Part shown: one piece after another, positions 13,501 to 24,500 of the stretch | Numbering within the stretch: position 1 is the first letter of the stretch | How the letters are laid out: every line of letters begins with the position of its first letter | DNA from: Corinectria fuckeliana | Taxonomy: Eukaryota > Ascomycota > Sordariomycetes > Hypocreales > Nectriaceae | Reading direction: 5' to 3' | NCBI GenBank assembly: GCA_019137255.1 | Contig: WPDH01000169.1 | Span: forward strand, 62,001 to 126,000 | Length of the DNA stretch: 64,000 nt | The notes under the pieces: model-generated | Seen by the model: the letters and a program-made list of their open reading frames with translations, nothing else | What the model was told of the DNA's origin: nothing | The model's database searches: none | Position numbers and translations under genes: made by a program

Positions 13501-13943
13501 GCTGGGCCTCGGCTTTTGCGACGGCGCTATGTCGACAGACTTTATTCCAGGCCGGCGGGAGGGTTCTTGGGGATACCATGGCGACAAGGGAGAGATAGTT
13601 GTGAACGATGCATGCGCCAGTGACTTTGACTCGGCAAAGTATGCAGCTGGTGACGTCGCAGGCGTAGGCATAAATCTGGAAACGGGAGAGGGTTTCTGCA
13701 CGCTGAACGGCGAGAGGATGGATGATAGTAAGTGTCCTGCACTAGATACGGAAGCGATTGACGGCGCTTCAACATGCTAATGCGAATACAGGCACTGCCT
13801 TTAAGGACAGGAAGTTCAACTTTGGAAAATTGTACCCCTGCGTTGGCTTTGATGTTACATCACGAGGGCTGGGCCTCCGTTTTGAGGTCAATTTCGAAGG
13901 CTCGGACATACATCCATTCAAGTACAAGGGACCGTTTGTGTGA
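7557..13943 (+). CDS. Large membrane protein with ankyrin repeats and C-terminal SPRY domain
   Basis: Nine exons: 7557-7675, 7734-8200, 8254-10098, 10153-10991, 11049-11076, 11135-13228, 13298-13439, 13498-13727 and 13792-13943, giving 1971 aa with phases agreeing at every junction. Residues 1-1090 are a fungal-specific region with several hydrophobic segments (about 62-82, 269-292, then further ones), so membrane location is likely. Its start, with the motif IGRARENRALAEIELMSS, is typical of fungal ankyrin proteins. Ankyrin repeats follow from about 1105 (DIFGWTPLHYACLHS) to 1790, with copies such as DGMTPLHLATRNGSEECV and GRTPLHLA. The last 150 residues are a SPRY/B30.2 domain (LGLGFCDGAMS, GSWGYHGDKGEI, GVGINLETGEGFCTLNG). 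Ankyrin and SPRY are both protein-binding modules; a scaffold or recognition role is inference. Exon 5 is only 28 nt. A start upstream at 6975 would add a His/Leu-rich repeat and is less likely. Confidence 0.85.
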
Positions 13944-15231
13944 TTTCACAGGATGGTGTGCAGAGTCATGGAACTATAAACCGTTGGTTGGCTACTTGCA
14001 CCTTTTGAGAAGACTGTCCCTGGATACTGTCTCCTTCGTATTTATCAGTCGGCCTATTTGGGCTATAAGGCCGTTTTTGGTTTCCGTCATGCCATCCCTT
14101 TAACATAGAACTAGTGCCCTGATTCCGAGACACCCTGATTTCCTGATGCCCCAATGCCCTAATGCCTGAGTCAATAGTGTTCGGAACTGGTAAGCGGGGT
14201 GGAGCGCCTACGTGCTCTCGGAGTTCCGCAAGGAGGTGTGGAGTCGGAAAAAAACCAATCGATAGCTGGGAAGGATGAATGTCTGAGTGCGAGACTGATG
14301 AAGCTCAAATACAGACCAGTTAAGGTCCTCGAAGAAAGGGTCGGGCGAGGCAAGAGAAGATACTGACAGAGAGAAAGGCGCTTCCTGAGATGAAGCAAGG
14401 GCAAACGGCAAGGACTTCACGGACTGTCCAGGCTGAGATACAGTCAAGAGAGGACCAACGAGTTGACGTCAGGAAGAAGAAGCTGGAATTGGGAGAAAAT
14501 ACCGACGATGCAGAGTGATGGCCGAGAAAATTGCGGAGACTACGGAGGCTACGGAGACTATGGAGAGATCCGGCCGCAAGGATGACTAATCGAGGAAGAA
14601 GCCAATCAGCATTGTTATTACAGCTCTAATTATCATCAATTGAGACCCCAATTAACCCCTTGAGTAGGCACAGCCCCTATGTTTCTTTTGTACAAGGAAC
14701 CAAGACCCTTTCCATATAGATTTATCTACCCTAAAGTAGTAAGTACTGGAGTTAGTATTAGATAGAGATGGGATTGGGGTCAGAAACAGGGACTGGATTA
14801 GGCTAAGATGCATGTCGTCAAGAACATTTAGTCTACGAGTGGAAATGAGTCTGAGCCTTTAAAATTTGTCTGTGCGATTAGCAGTACCTGGTGAGTTTAG
14901 CACAGACGCTCAAACTTGACATGGCTATTTGTATGTTCGGCTGCTTTTGGGGAACAGCATCATCGCTGTTGTCCGCCGGAACGTTTGTTATAATATTAGC
15001 CTGCTTAATGAACCAGGTGAACAAAATAACGCTACTCTACTACTAAGCGAGAGCCAACTATGGTAAACAGACTCTGGTGCACTGCACGTTCTCAGCAGAA
15101 TTCTGCGAGGCTACTATGTAGATGAACTAAAATATCTTGAGATATGTGCCTCAAACAGAAAAAACAGCCACCATGCAGTACTTACATAGACACAGCAGCC
15201 TCAGGAACACCCAGTACCCAGAATAGTAGCA
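13944..15231. other. Intergenic, no gene seen
   Basis: No convincing reading frame. The 14.10-14.17 kb part holds a run of near-repeats of CCCTGATTCC / CCTGATGCCC / CCCTAATGCC. Around 14.53 kb there is a short GGAGACTACGGAGGCTACGG duplication. From about 14.6 kb the base composition drifts towards AT. Confidence 0.4.
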
Positions 15232-16024
15232 TTAATCCTGAGTAGCACCGGTCACAACGCCTTCCACGCCTGCAGTTCTCCTCAAACGGGTAACTTCCTT
15301 TCTCAGGTTATCACTGTCCTCCCTGAGTTCGTTTATCTTGAGCTCCAGGTCTTCACTTTGCTCCTGAGCACCAAGACTGAGCTCTTCAATAATCTTTGTG
15401 ACTCGCCACAGACGCATAACAACGATTAAGGAGGCTATCTCCTCGATGATACCGACTAGGACAACGTCTGTGATGAAACCAGCGATGACGATGAAGGCAT
15501 CGAAGCAATGAAACCAGGATTGGAAATAACTGCTCTTGTTAGCTTGCGTGTACTGCCATAGTGAGAGGTATCGAGGAACCTACTTCCAGCCAAATGCCCA
15601 AACAGAAGCAATCAATTCAAGCATGAATAGGCAGGAAAAGGCCAAGCTCATAGAGCCTAGAATATCCAAAGCAAGATCCCAGTCTGGACCGCTTTTCCCT
15701 TGTTCACATTTGAATAGTTTCAAGATGAAGTCTGCGCGACTTGGTCAGCCACCTTTTCATAGTACGAGCAGTATAGAACTCACCGGTAATCATGCTGAGA
15801 ACATCAAGCGACACCAAAGTAAGCACAGAGTAGTGGCCGTATTTAGAGGAGAGGAAGCCCGCAGTCTTTTCTCTTGCATTCCGGATGGTCCATTGCTCGC
15901 GGTTAAGTGAATGGGAATACCAATGCTGAAGATTTAGAGACCGGAACTTTGGCTTCCTGCGATGCCTCAAAAGCGGTTGCTCCTCATCGCAGTTGTGGAT
16001 GTGTCCCGTGCTGGATGAAGACAT
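15232..16024 (-). CDS. Voltage-gated proton channel, Hv1 type
   Basis: Three exons on the minus strand (16024-15784, 15731-15584, 15529-15232) give 228 aa with phases that agree. The protein is a lone voltage-sensor domain of four helices. S1 carries Asp74 in LVSLDVLSMI, the position of the Hv1 selectivity Asp. S2 ends in LELIASVWAFGW, and S3 is FDAFIVIAGFITDVVL with Asp140 and Asp151. S4 is VVMRLWRVTKII: the Hv1 signature RLWR, with Arg169 and Arg172, and Lys175 where animal Hv1 has a third Arg. After S4 comes a Glu/Lys/Leu-rich coiled coil (LELKINELREDSDNLRKEV), which in Hv1 mediates dimerisation. The family lets protons out of the cell or organelle on depolarisation and often supports NADPH oxidases; that role here is inferred. 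Length is normal for fungal Hv1. The short loops argue against a fragment of a larger cation channel. Confidence 0.88.
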
Positions 16025-18067
16025 TATAAATGTACACTGGACAGGGATTTTATTAATAAGATCGATTCACTGATGGCCAGGATGGAAATAATGAGATAAA
16101 CTGATGGGTTAAAGAAGTGAAGTGGAGTTGAGGTGGCTGGCAAATAATTATTTATAGTACACTTATATAAGAATGGGCTTGCATTTATGCAGCTGTGCGT
16201 ACTTAACCGAACCAGGCTAACTACTAGCAGACAAGTAGATTACTAGGATCTTGTTAAGGAGTTTGTCAAACGCTATAGTCACTATACGGAAAAGCTACTC
16301 CGAGATGACCTTGTGATACAAGCCCGCGTGATACCTTCCTTTGTCTCAACCTTAAGCCCTGTTTCTACCTGCTTCTAGGGATATCTAAATAAGCTAGACT
16401 AGAATGCATTTACCAGGTCCTAGCATATCTGCCTGGGGCCCCAGTCCTGCATAAAATACCGGGTCTTGCCCCCTAGATGTAGTTAATTAAGTCACACATT
16501 GTATCTATTACTAAGCGCACTATAACTTCTATTAGAGTTACTTAAATAAAGGTTATATTAACTAAGGTTTATATTTTGTTGGTGGGAGATGCAGCCAGTG
16601 TAGACCAACCACCGACCAAAGCTGTCAACTAGAAATAGGAATATGTAGACAAAGTCAACACTCAAGCAACCACAAAAAGCACAGTATGGCTTTAACAGCT
16701 ATCAGACACTAGATACAGTGCTTCTAGATATCTGCCAGCTGACAGAATTGAGTTTTTAGGCGATAAGAGCTGCTGCGACAGCTTAGGCAAGGCAAGACAA
16801 GAGACAAAAGGCGGGATCAAAATGTAAGAAGAGAAAAAGCGTGCCCTGCTAAAAACTGGGCAAAGCAACGTCTTTAAGTAGTGACCTCCTGATAGCTAGG
16901 TCCTACATGCATTAAACGCCGATAATGCCGTCTTGCACCATCACAATATAGAAATCTTAATATAAGACTAGAATTATAACTTATACTTTATAGTAAGTAG
17001 TATTTAAGTAAGTGCTTACTAGTTTCTTTAATACTAAAAAATATTATTATTTAGTTTTAAAAAGTTATATTAAGTATAAAAGGTAAAAAGGTTAATAATA
17101 TATATCCTAAAGTTCTTAATATAAACTCAATAATATTTTATTTCTTTCGTTCTTTATTTGTTTAAAATTCAGAGAACTTTAAATTGAGTTGTAGCCCCGA
17201 TCTCAGACCAGATGCAGCTGATAATCAGGACACAAAACACAATAAAGAACAGCTGCTTAAAAGGTCTTCCTAGCTGGACACTATCTGGCATTACAAATCT
17301 TGACATACACTTATATGTCGCACAGCATCCTCAGCCCGGTCAAAGAACACTTACGTAGTAAGTGTACGGCGCCGAAATTGCAAGATTGTTTCCAACCCAT
17401 CCAGCCCATGTTCCCGGAAACGCGCCGGGGATACGCGTCAGCAGCCAGACCAAACACGCAAAAGAAATTGTCAAGTTGAGATTACGGGTTGAGTTCCCCG
17501 CGGCAAAGTGGATCGAGGTTTCGTAACTTTTACCACATAGGTCCCACCCGGAACTCGTAAACACGCCGGCGGCGAGAGCTTGGACAACGGGGGGTCCGCA
17601 ATCCTCATTCTCCATTCTCCGCCGGCAGCTAGGTCCTGCTGTGGGAGCACCAGGGGTTTTTGCAATCGCGGCTGGTTACAAGACGAGGTTGGTAGCCGTC
17701 GTAAATATGACGTCGGGACCGGTGAGGCTGTCCCTAGTCTCCGGAGCTCTAAACGGGAGCGGGTTGGACCAACTGTCTTGTTCACCAGAGGCCATCTATT
17801 AAAACTCCAAATCATTCATCAGTCAGATCCAATGTTGGCTCATATTAGAATATTGAAAAATGCCACGGCTCTCTAAAAATCGTCTGATCTGTAGACATTT
17901 GCAACTCTGGCAATCCCAAAGCTACCTTGACTTGACACCAGCGTATGACGCCTCAAAACCTCCCTTATCGCACACTCCAGCAGTACTGATCGCAGCACGT
18001 AGTGGTTTCACGAGAGCAGGCGCCCGTTACATCGGCCGCCGGGATACATTGCCCTCACATCGTGGGT
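16025..18067. other. Intergenic with a small AT-rich tract
   Basis: Two kb between Hv1 and the transporter. The AT-richest core, about 16930-17165, lacks nearly all CpA/TpG and looks like a small RIP-mutated relic; milder AT-rich DNA extends from about 16.1 kb. An open frame on the minus strand at 17615-17340 (91 aa, with a hydrophobic stretch and WAGWVGNNLAISAP) stops at the edge of the AT tract; it matches nothing I know and could be a gene remnant. Confidence 0.5.
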
Positions 18068-18115
18068 TTCTTACGTACAACAGTACGGGGTATTCTTACG
18101 TACAATAGTACGGGG
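18068..18115 (+). promoter_or_regulatory. Duplicated 23-nt element upstream of the transporter
   Basis: Two copies, 18068-18090 and 18093-18115, differ at one base (C/T). Each begins TTCTTACGTACAA and ends AGTACGGGG, with the palindrome TACGTA inside. They lie about 190 nt before the transporter ATG, in its expected promoter. A pair of transcription-factor sites is plausible, but the factor is unknown. Confidence 0.5.
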
Positions 18116-18299
18116 TTCTCCACCCCCGACATCCGCGTGGGGACTTCTCCAACTTCTCTAGTTCAGGCTAGTTGAACCAGAGTCTTCTTAAAAGTCTCTC
18201 AAGTCTCACAATGGGGACGAGGTGGACTTCCCAATCATCTCTAGAGCTGTACAACTCGCATCTTCTTCTCCCCTTCTAGTTCCTAGCCCCCCAATCAGT

Positions 18300-19771
18300 A
18301 TGGCCGTCGCCGACTCTGAATCAAAGCCGCCGGCAAGCTCAGCTGCGGCAAAGGGCCCCGAGCTTGATGCTGAACAGATTGCAAGAGTCGACGCTACTTA
18401 CGATCGAGCCATTGGCACTGTCACCGATTTCGAGAAACAGAAGACGGCCGAAGGAGAAGCACACTTCCGCCGACTCGGATGGAAACGCCTGACGGTTATT
18501 CTCGTCGTCGAAGCCATCGGTCTCGGAACTTTCAGTCTTCCTGCCGCCTTTGCTACTCTCGGTGTTGTCGCGGGCGTTTTCTGCTGCGTTTCCCTCGGAC
18601 TCCTGGCCATCTATACCGGCTACATCGTTGGAAAAGTGTCGGTGGTTTATCCCTCCATTAATCACTATGGCGACATCGGCGGCCTTCTCATGGGCCGTTT
18701 CGGCGAAGAGCTGTTCGGCTTCCTCTACGTGCTCCAGCTAATACTCATGACATCGTCTTTTATGCTCACGGGCACAATCGCCTTCAACGTCTTGAGTGAC
18801 TACGGGGCCTGCGACATAGTCTTTAGCATTGTCTCGGGCATCTTGCTATTCGTCCTGGCCATCATGCCGTCATTCACTGAGGCCGCCATCTTGGGCTACA
18901 TCGACCTCTTCTCAGTCGTCTCAGCTATAGGAATTACCATCATCGCCAGTGGGATCAAGGCCGCAGACTCGCCAGGTGGCTTGACAAATGTGGCTTGGTC
19001 AGCGTGGCCGGATCCCGAAGCCACTTTCAAGGACGGCATGGTGGCCATCTGCAACATGCTATTCGCCTACTGCTTTGCCATGTTTCTGACACCCTTCATG
19101 TCCGAAATGCATACTCCATCGGACTATATGAAGTCAGTCTGGACTCTAGGAATCATCGAAATGGTCGTATATACAGTCACTGGGGTCATCATCTACGTCT
19201 TTGTCGGCAACGGCGTGGAGAGCCCGTCCTTACTATCGCTAAGCCCCCTTCTGTCAAAGGTGGCATTCGGCCTTGCACTGCCTATAATCTTCATCAGTGG
19301 AGCAATCGGTAATACTGTCACGGCCAGATACGTGCACCTTCGTCTCTACAAAGATTCCGTCACTCGCTTCATCAACACCCCGAAAGGTTGGATCACTTGG
19401 CTCGCCGTTCTAGCCATCGTCACTGTGGTCTCGTGGGTCATTGGCGAAGGCATCCCTATCTTCAATGATCTTCTGTCCCTCAGCTCAGCTCTGTTTGTGT
19501 CTGGGTTTGTATTGTACTTCCCTGCTGTGATGTGGTTCAAGCTTCTCTGCGAGGGCAACTGGTATGATAGACAGAATCTGTTTCACGCCTCTGCCTCTAT
19601 GTTTTCTTTCTTTTTTGGTCTACTTGTTCTTTTTGGAGGAACATACGCCAGCGTCAAGGATATTGTAAGTTTTTGATCACTCTCTCGACCTCGTGGACAC
19701 GGGATACTTACCGATTTCCGCAGCAACACCACTATGCGATTGGCGCTATTGGGACACCATTTTCTTGTTAA
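18300..19771 (+). CDS. AAAP-family amino-acid transporter
   Basis: Exons 18300-19664 and 19724-19771 give 470 aa. The intron (GTAAGT...CAG) is needed because the first exon otherwise runs into a stop a few codons on; the second exon adds 15 residues ending HYAIGAIGTPFSC. The ATG at 18300 begins MAVADSESKPP; an in-frame ATG at 18222 would add 26 residues and is possible. The N-terminal ~65 residues are hydrophilic. Then about 11 hydrophobic helices start at RLTVILVVEAIGLGTFSLP, the first-helix pattern of the amino acid/auxin permease family, as in Neurospora Mtr. These proteins bring neutral or aromatic amino acids into the cell with protons; the substrate here is not readable from sequence. 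Length is usual for the family. Confidence 0.85.
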
Positions 19772-19929
19772 ATGTAATTAAACGGACGAAATACTGCGAA
19801 ATACTGCGAGAGAAGCTTGCAATCTGATTTTGTGGGCCGTGGTACGATGGCTGCGACGGGTTTGATAATTGACAGAGAGAGCATACAACTTGTTTACATG
19901 TAAATTTTAGCCATAGAACGAGACTGTTA

Positions 19930-20400
19930 CTTACGCGAAGTCTTGCCACTTGCCCCAGAGAACTTGTTTTAAATTTGAAGCGGACGGGAATTTCCAAGAT
20001 GTGCTCTTGCCAGCTATATCCAAGAGTCGTGCTATTCGCGTGGAAGACTTCGTTTGCTTCATCGAAGCCGGCTTGTGTGAGGACACCGCTACGATACTGG
20101 CATGCTAAGGCTTGCTCTAGACTGTCGTCGTCGTCGCTGAGGCTAACATCGTCGGGAAATTCTTCGCCTATATCCCCAGATGGTAACCGGCTCGGCCTCT
20201 TTAATTCCCATTGTTTCGTCTCCAGCAAGGATGTGATTGATCATATCAAGTGCGCTTTCAAGATGGTTGGACTTTTGACAATTGGGCTACAACTCATCTG
20301 AAAGATCAGGCGTCAAATTTATAGGTGGCTTAGGTGGGTTGTCGTCGAAATGATCCAGCTATTCCTCGAAGCCTCAGGAGTCTAATCTGATACATGAGCT
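19930..20400 (-). pseudogene. Decayed unknown gene fragment
   Basis: On the minus strand one frame reads protein-like from about 20356 (LDHFDDNPPKPPINLTPDL) through a TAG at 20289-20287 and on to INHILAGDET near 20230. The sequence then continues naturally in another frame (KQWELKRPSRLPSGDIGEEF, then an acidic SLSDDDDSLEQA) to about 19930. The TAG could come from CAG by C-to-T, and a one-base indel near 20225 would join the frames. No ATG opens the second frame. I do not recognise the family; downstream parts may be chance open frame. Confidence 0.35.
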
Positions 20401-21192
20401 TTCGATGGAGTGCCTGATTAACGAAGACGGGGGAGCGGGCATGTCAAAAATATTTCGCCATTACTCTGCCATTTTCATCTCCGTTTCTTTGCCACGCTTT
20501 CTTTGCTTTGCGGTACAGTCATGCAATAACCTGCCGAGGATACTACTACAGGTGAACCACCATCAAGCCTGGATACTAGCTGACGAAGATCTCTAGATAC
20601 TGCACGTCGAGCTCTCCGCCCGGCAGTTTGTTATCGCCGATTCTCTCCGTGTCTCATCCCTTTGGCGTGGCTCTGCGACTCTTCCGTGGACTGACTAGTG
20701 TGCATTTGTAGATCTCCCTCTCTGTGGACAGGAAGTACGATGTCATGACATTTTTGGGCTGTGCTTCTTATCAACCCTGGGTTTCCGTCAAGCGATATTG
20801 TAGCCAAGACACCTCTAGTAGCTTTTACCATGGCTTCTAGATATATATGATTACCGTACCACGCGACTGTCACTCCAATGCACACCGTGGTTGTCGTTAA
20901 ACCAGGCCTATTTACGATTCCCTGGCACACATTACTTTCGAGCCGAGCCGAGCGTCACATCGTTTCTGTCCCTTGAGACCCTTTCATCGGCTGTACTGAC
21001 CCAACTGGGATAGATCAGGTATGATATCGTTGGTGTTTCTCCGAAAGATTCTCCACCGCTTTCCTCTTCCGGCAGCAGGCTCGATGAGCAATATACCTAG
21101 CCCGAATAGCCGTACCTGTAAATAAACGGAACGGTCTGCACCATCAAAACTTATCGGCTCTGTAGGCGGCCTTTACATAGATTACCATTACT
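20401..21192. other. Intergenic, nothing definite
   Basis: Short open frames on both strands (for example minus 20930-20631, 99 aa) without family motifs. The minus frame contains the protein-like stretch RSTAQKCHDIVLPVHREGDL and could be an exon remnant, but no start, splice partners or homologue are evident. Confidence 0.3.
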
Positions 21193-21728
21193 ATGGTTCT
21201 CTTTGTCGCCTTGTTCTTCGCGTCTCTCGTTGCGGCGCTGCCGTCGGCGTCCAAGCGATCCATCACTTGCCTCCGAGTCGGCGATACAGCCACGGCAAGA
21301 TGGACAAACAGTGCAGGACAAGCGTGCAGTTTTGTCGGTGTCGTCGGTGGCAACTTTGGGACAAACAGTGCTGGGACGGGGGAGTACGTCTCTGATGGAA
21401 TGAGCATGCCGAGTATGCACACTAACTCTGTTAGTTACTCTTGCAATGGACGCTGTGGTGCTGGCTGCAGCGGAACGGCTCTGGGCAATGTCTATACACA
21501 AGACTGCTTCTCGCATGATGTTTGCTCTTACTTCAATAACGCGAGCGGCGGAGCTAGGTATGTCTCCGGGGCGCTTTACAGAACTCGACTGACGCGCATA
21601 GTGATCCTAACTGCGGAGCTGCTTATGATGCAGCAGTCGATGACACAGCTTTGGGCTTGGCAAATGGCTATTCCCAGAAGAACCCCAGTAGTTCAGTCTT
21701 GAAGCCAAGTACGGCACCTGTGTGTTAG
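21193..21728 (+). CDS. Small secreted Cys-rich protein with PLA2-like His-Asp motif
   Basis: Exons 21193-21557 and 21602-21728 give 163 aa. The intron starts GTATGT and ends CATAG, and the frame continues smoothly across it (GGA SDPNCGAAYDAAVDD). Residues 1-16 are a signal peptide (VLFVALFFASLVAA), perhaps followed by a KR processing site at 21-22. The mature part has Cys residues in CNGRCGAGCSG and DCFSHDVCSYF. The DCxxHDxC pattern is the catalytic His-Asp arrangement of phospholipase A2-like folds, and the second exon supplies another Cys. Secretion is well supported. Lipase activity is only a hypothesis, since the calcium loop of classical PLA2 is not evident. It is similar in size and layout to fungal secreted effector candidates. 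Confidence 0.65.
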
Positions 21729-23154
21729 TGAAATTGTCTCACTGGTGGTAGAAGGCTGAGACCAACGAACCTGAATTGTTGCTTAGCTTTTACATATTAG
21801 ATAAGAGTTGTGCCATTCGGACTCGACACCCATTATTTATTAGCAAGTCATTCGCCCGTAACCGTCCTGATGTCTTAGTATCAGATGTGAAGCAAAAGCC
21901 CTATTAGCGCGAACTCACCAGACTTCAGTATTGTTGCCTTGGCGCAAGCTGAGCAGATGGAGGACTTACTTGAAGATAAAAACATAACTGCTCGAACTAG
22001 ACGCAGAAAGTTCACAAAGACTTGGAAAAACCCACGTGCAGCAAATAACCGTTCAATAGCCGTGCAATTATGTGCTTCATGGAAGGAAAATTACTGGTCA
22101 AAATAAGAAGATGACAGTTCAAAGCATTACAAGTAAAGAACAAGGCATAGGCTCTAAGAAAAAGTCGGCTACTAGCACTGTAAGCAGCTAACCTCCATAC
22201 TCTTTCCACCATCTCCTCTCTTACAAGCGGAGCAGCTGAGGAGATATTACGGCAGACAAAAGGCTAGTTCTAGGAAACCTGTGGCAGCAGCCTAGTCGGC
22301 CCTTCCCTGTTCTGGTTAGGTATTCTAGATGAAGGGGTACTGAACCATTCACAGCTACTCTACAACGTCGGATAGACATCAGCTAAATGGGCGTGAATTC
22401 TTCAATAGAAGCTAGTCAGAATGGTCAAAAATGAACAGCCATTGATCATTTTCCTCGCCTTCCCCACCTGTATAAGGCTGCCTCGTTTAATTCTGGCCTG
22501 TGTCTTGCCTGAGCGAGTTAACCAACATTGCAGTATGTCTATTTGGTAGTGAGATTTGCAAACGAATGACTGGGCCCCTATTGTGACTAGCATCTCCAAC
22601 ATCTTGAGTCTCCTTCACCAAGTGATGAAGGCAAAGGCCCGTAATGCGTTAGGAACAATAGCCATGAGATATGTGACGTGTGCTAACAACAAGATCGTTG
22701 CTTGCTTTGGGGCCTGAACTGTCACCATTGAATACCCCTCTCCTTCACGAGCTATAATTGGCTACAACACAACTCACTACATGCGTTCGCGACAGCCAAG
22801 GTTGCAGTCGGAGTTAAGGCAACTAGCTAACACAGCACAACGACAGGTCGAGTGTGGAGTGGAGTTTAGCCAGCAAATCAAGGCGACCGTCGACCAGGAG
22901 ACCAACACTGGTGCTTAGCCGGGAAATGACACCATTAGTTCCAACTGATCTTCACACGTTCAGCTTAAACCCGGCTTTCAAGGCATAGACTCGTGCGCTG
23001 GCGTCGTAATGGAGTTAAGCATTTAACTCCAGGGCCTAAATGGGTTCCCACTGGTCAGTGAACAGTCTTCTCGGACTTTGCTTCCGATAGGCCTCAACTT
23101 CAGTTACGGCGTCACATCATCAGTGGAGCCCAGCGGTGTACTCAAATTACTACA
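21729..23154. other. Intergenic, no gene seen
   Basis: About 1.4 kb with only short, unsupported open frames on both strands. Base composition is ordinary. The last 80 nt form the promoter of the aldo/keto reductase. Confidence 0.4.
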
Positions 23155-23162
23155 TATATAAA
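23155..23162 (+). promoter_or_regulatory. TATA box of the aldo/keto reductase gene
   Basis: TATATAAA lies 68 nt before the ATG at 23230, at a normal distance once a short leader is allowed. The leader between them is C/A-rich, as in fungal promoters. Confidence 0.55.
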
Positions 23163-23229
23163 GCTTGCAGCCTACCTCGAACCATCTCACGCAACTGCAT
23201 CTGACACCAAAGTCAACGCATCTCCGAAA

Positions 23230-24500
23230 ATGGTCCAGACACTCCCCTTTGCCGACATCCAAGTCCCGTCGCCCGGCTTTGGCGCGATGGGCATCAGCTT
23301 TGGCTTGGGAAACAACCTGACTCCCGAACAGGCCGAGCCGGTGCTGCTCAAGGCCATCGAGCTTGGGTGCACTTTCTGGGACACTGCAGTATGCAAAACG
23401 GTTTCGGTGAATGGCAAGTTACGATGCTGACGCCAAGGCCAGGTCGTTTATCAGGCTGGTGTCAATGAGAAGCTCCTAGGAGATTTCATCAGGAAGCACA
23501 ACGTCCGCGACAAGATCTTCCGTAGGTCTACATTCTTGCTTGAGGAAAATTACACTGACAGCGAGGTCCTGACAGTTGCTTCTAAATGCGGGTTTGCCGT
23601 CTTTGGAAGTGGAGAAATTACCAACTCAGCTTCTCATATCAAAGAGTACATCGATGGCACCATCGAGAGGCTCGGTTTCACGCCAGACCTTTATTACCTT
23701 CACAGGATTGACCCTAGTATGTTGTTGACATTGGTGTGTCTCTCACTACTAATATATTCTGTAGATACGCCTCTCGAGGAGTCAATCCCGGCCCTCGACG
23801 AGATTCGCAAGGCTGGGAAGACCAAGTACATTGGTCTTTCTGAGTGCTCGGCAAAGACACTGCGAAATGCTAACTCGAGTAAGGTCCCTTTGCTCCCGCC
23901 TCATCGAGCTTTATGGCTTACACGTAACAGTTGCCAAGATTGATGCTGTGCAAGCAGAGTACTCTGCATTTGAGACGGTGCATGAGACTGATGGCTTGAT
24001 TGACACGGCTAAAGAGCTGGATATTGCATTCGTTGCCTACAGCCCACTGGGTCGCGGCTGGCTCGTCGACGACTTCACTTATAAGTCCCCTGATGATTTT
24101 GCACCTGACGATTACCGGCGGACATGTAAGTTGCCATCCCCATTTCGATCACTGTTCAAGAGCAATATGTTACATGTACTCAATGCTAACACTCTGGCAC
24201 GCAGTCCCCAAATTCCAGGGAGAGAATTTCTATAAGAACCGAGCCATCGTGGAAGAAATCAAGAAACTTGCCGTTCGTAAAGGCTGCAGCGTGACGCAGA
24301 TCGCGCTCGCATGGGTTGCTGCGCAGGGCTTCATCGCCATTCCAGGTACAACAAAAGCCCACCGGCTCGAGGAGAACTGGGCTTCCAGGGATGTTCAGCT
24401 CACGGAGGAAGAGAAGAAGGCGATGCGGGAAACCATCGATACTGCCAAGCCTCATGGAAATCGATACAATGAGAAACAACAGGCCACTGTTGGGCATTAG
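23230..24500 (+). CDS. Aldo/keto reductase
   Basis: Six exons (23230-23388, 23443-23521, 23576-23716, 23765-23878, 23931-24125, 24205-24500) give 327 aa; all five introns are GT-AG, about 48-80 nt, with agreeing phases. The family reduces aldehydes and ketones with NADPH on a TIM barrel in the cytosol. All four catalytic residues can be placed: Asp in TFWDTA, Tyr in VVYQAG, Lys in LASKCGF and His in YYLHRIDP. The coenzyme-binding end shows IAIPGTTKAHRLEENW, typical of the AKR13/pyridoxal-reductase-like group. Length is normal. The enzyme stands alone between long spacers, so substrate and pathway are unknown. Confidence 0.9.
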
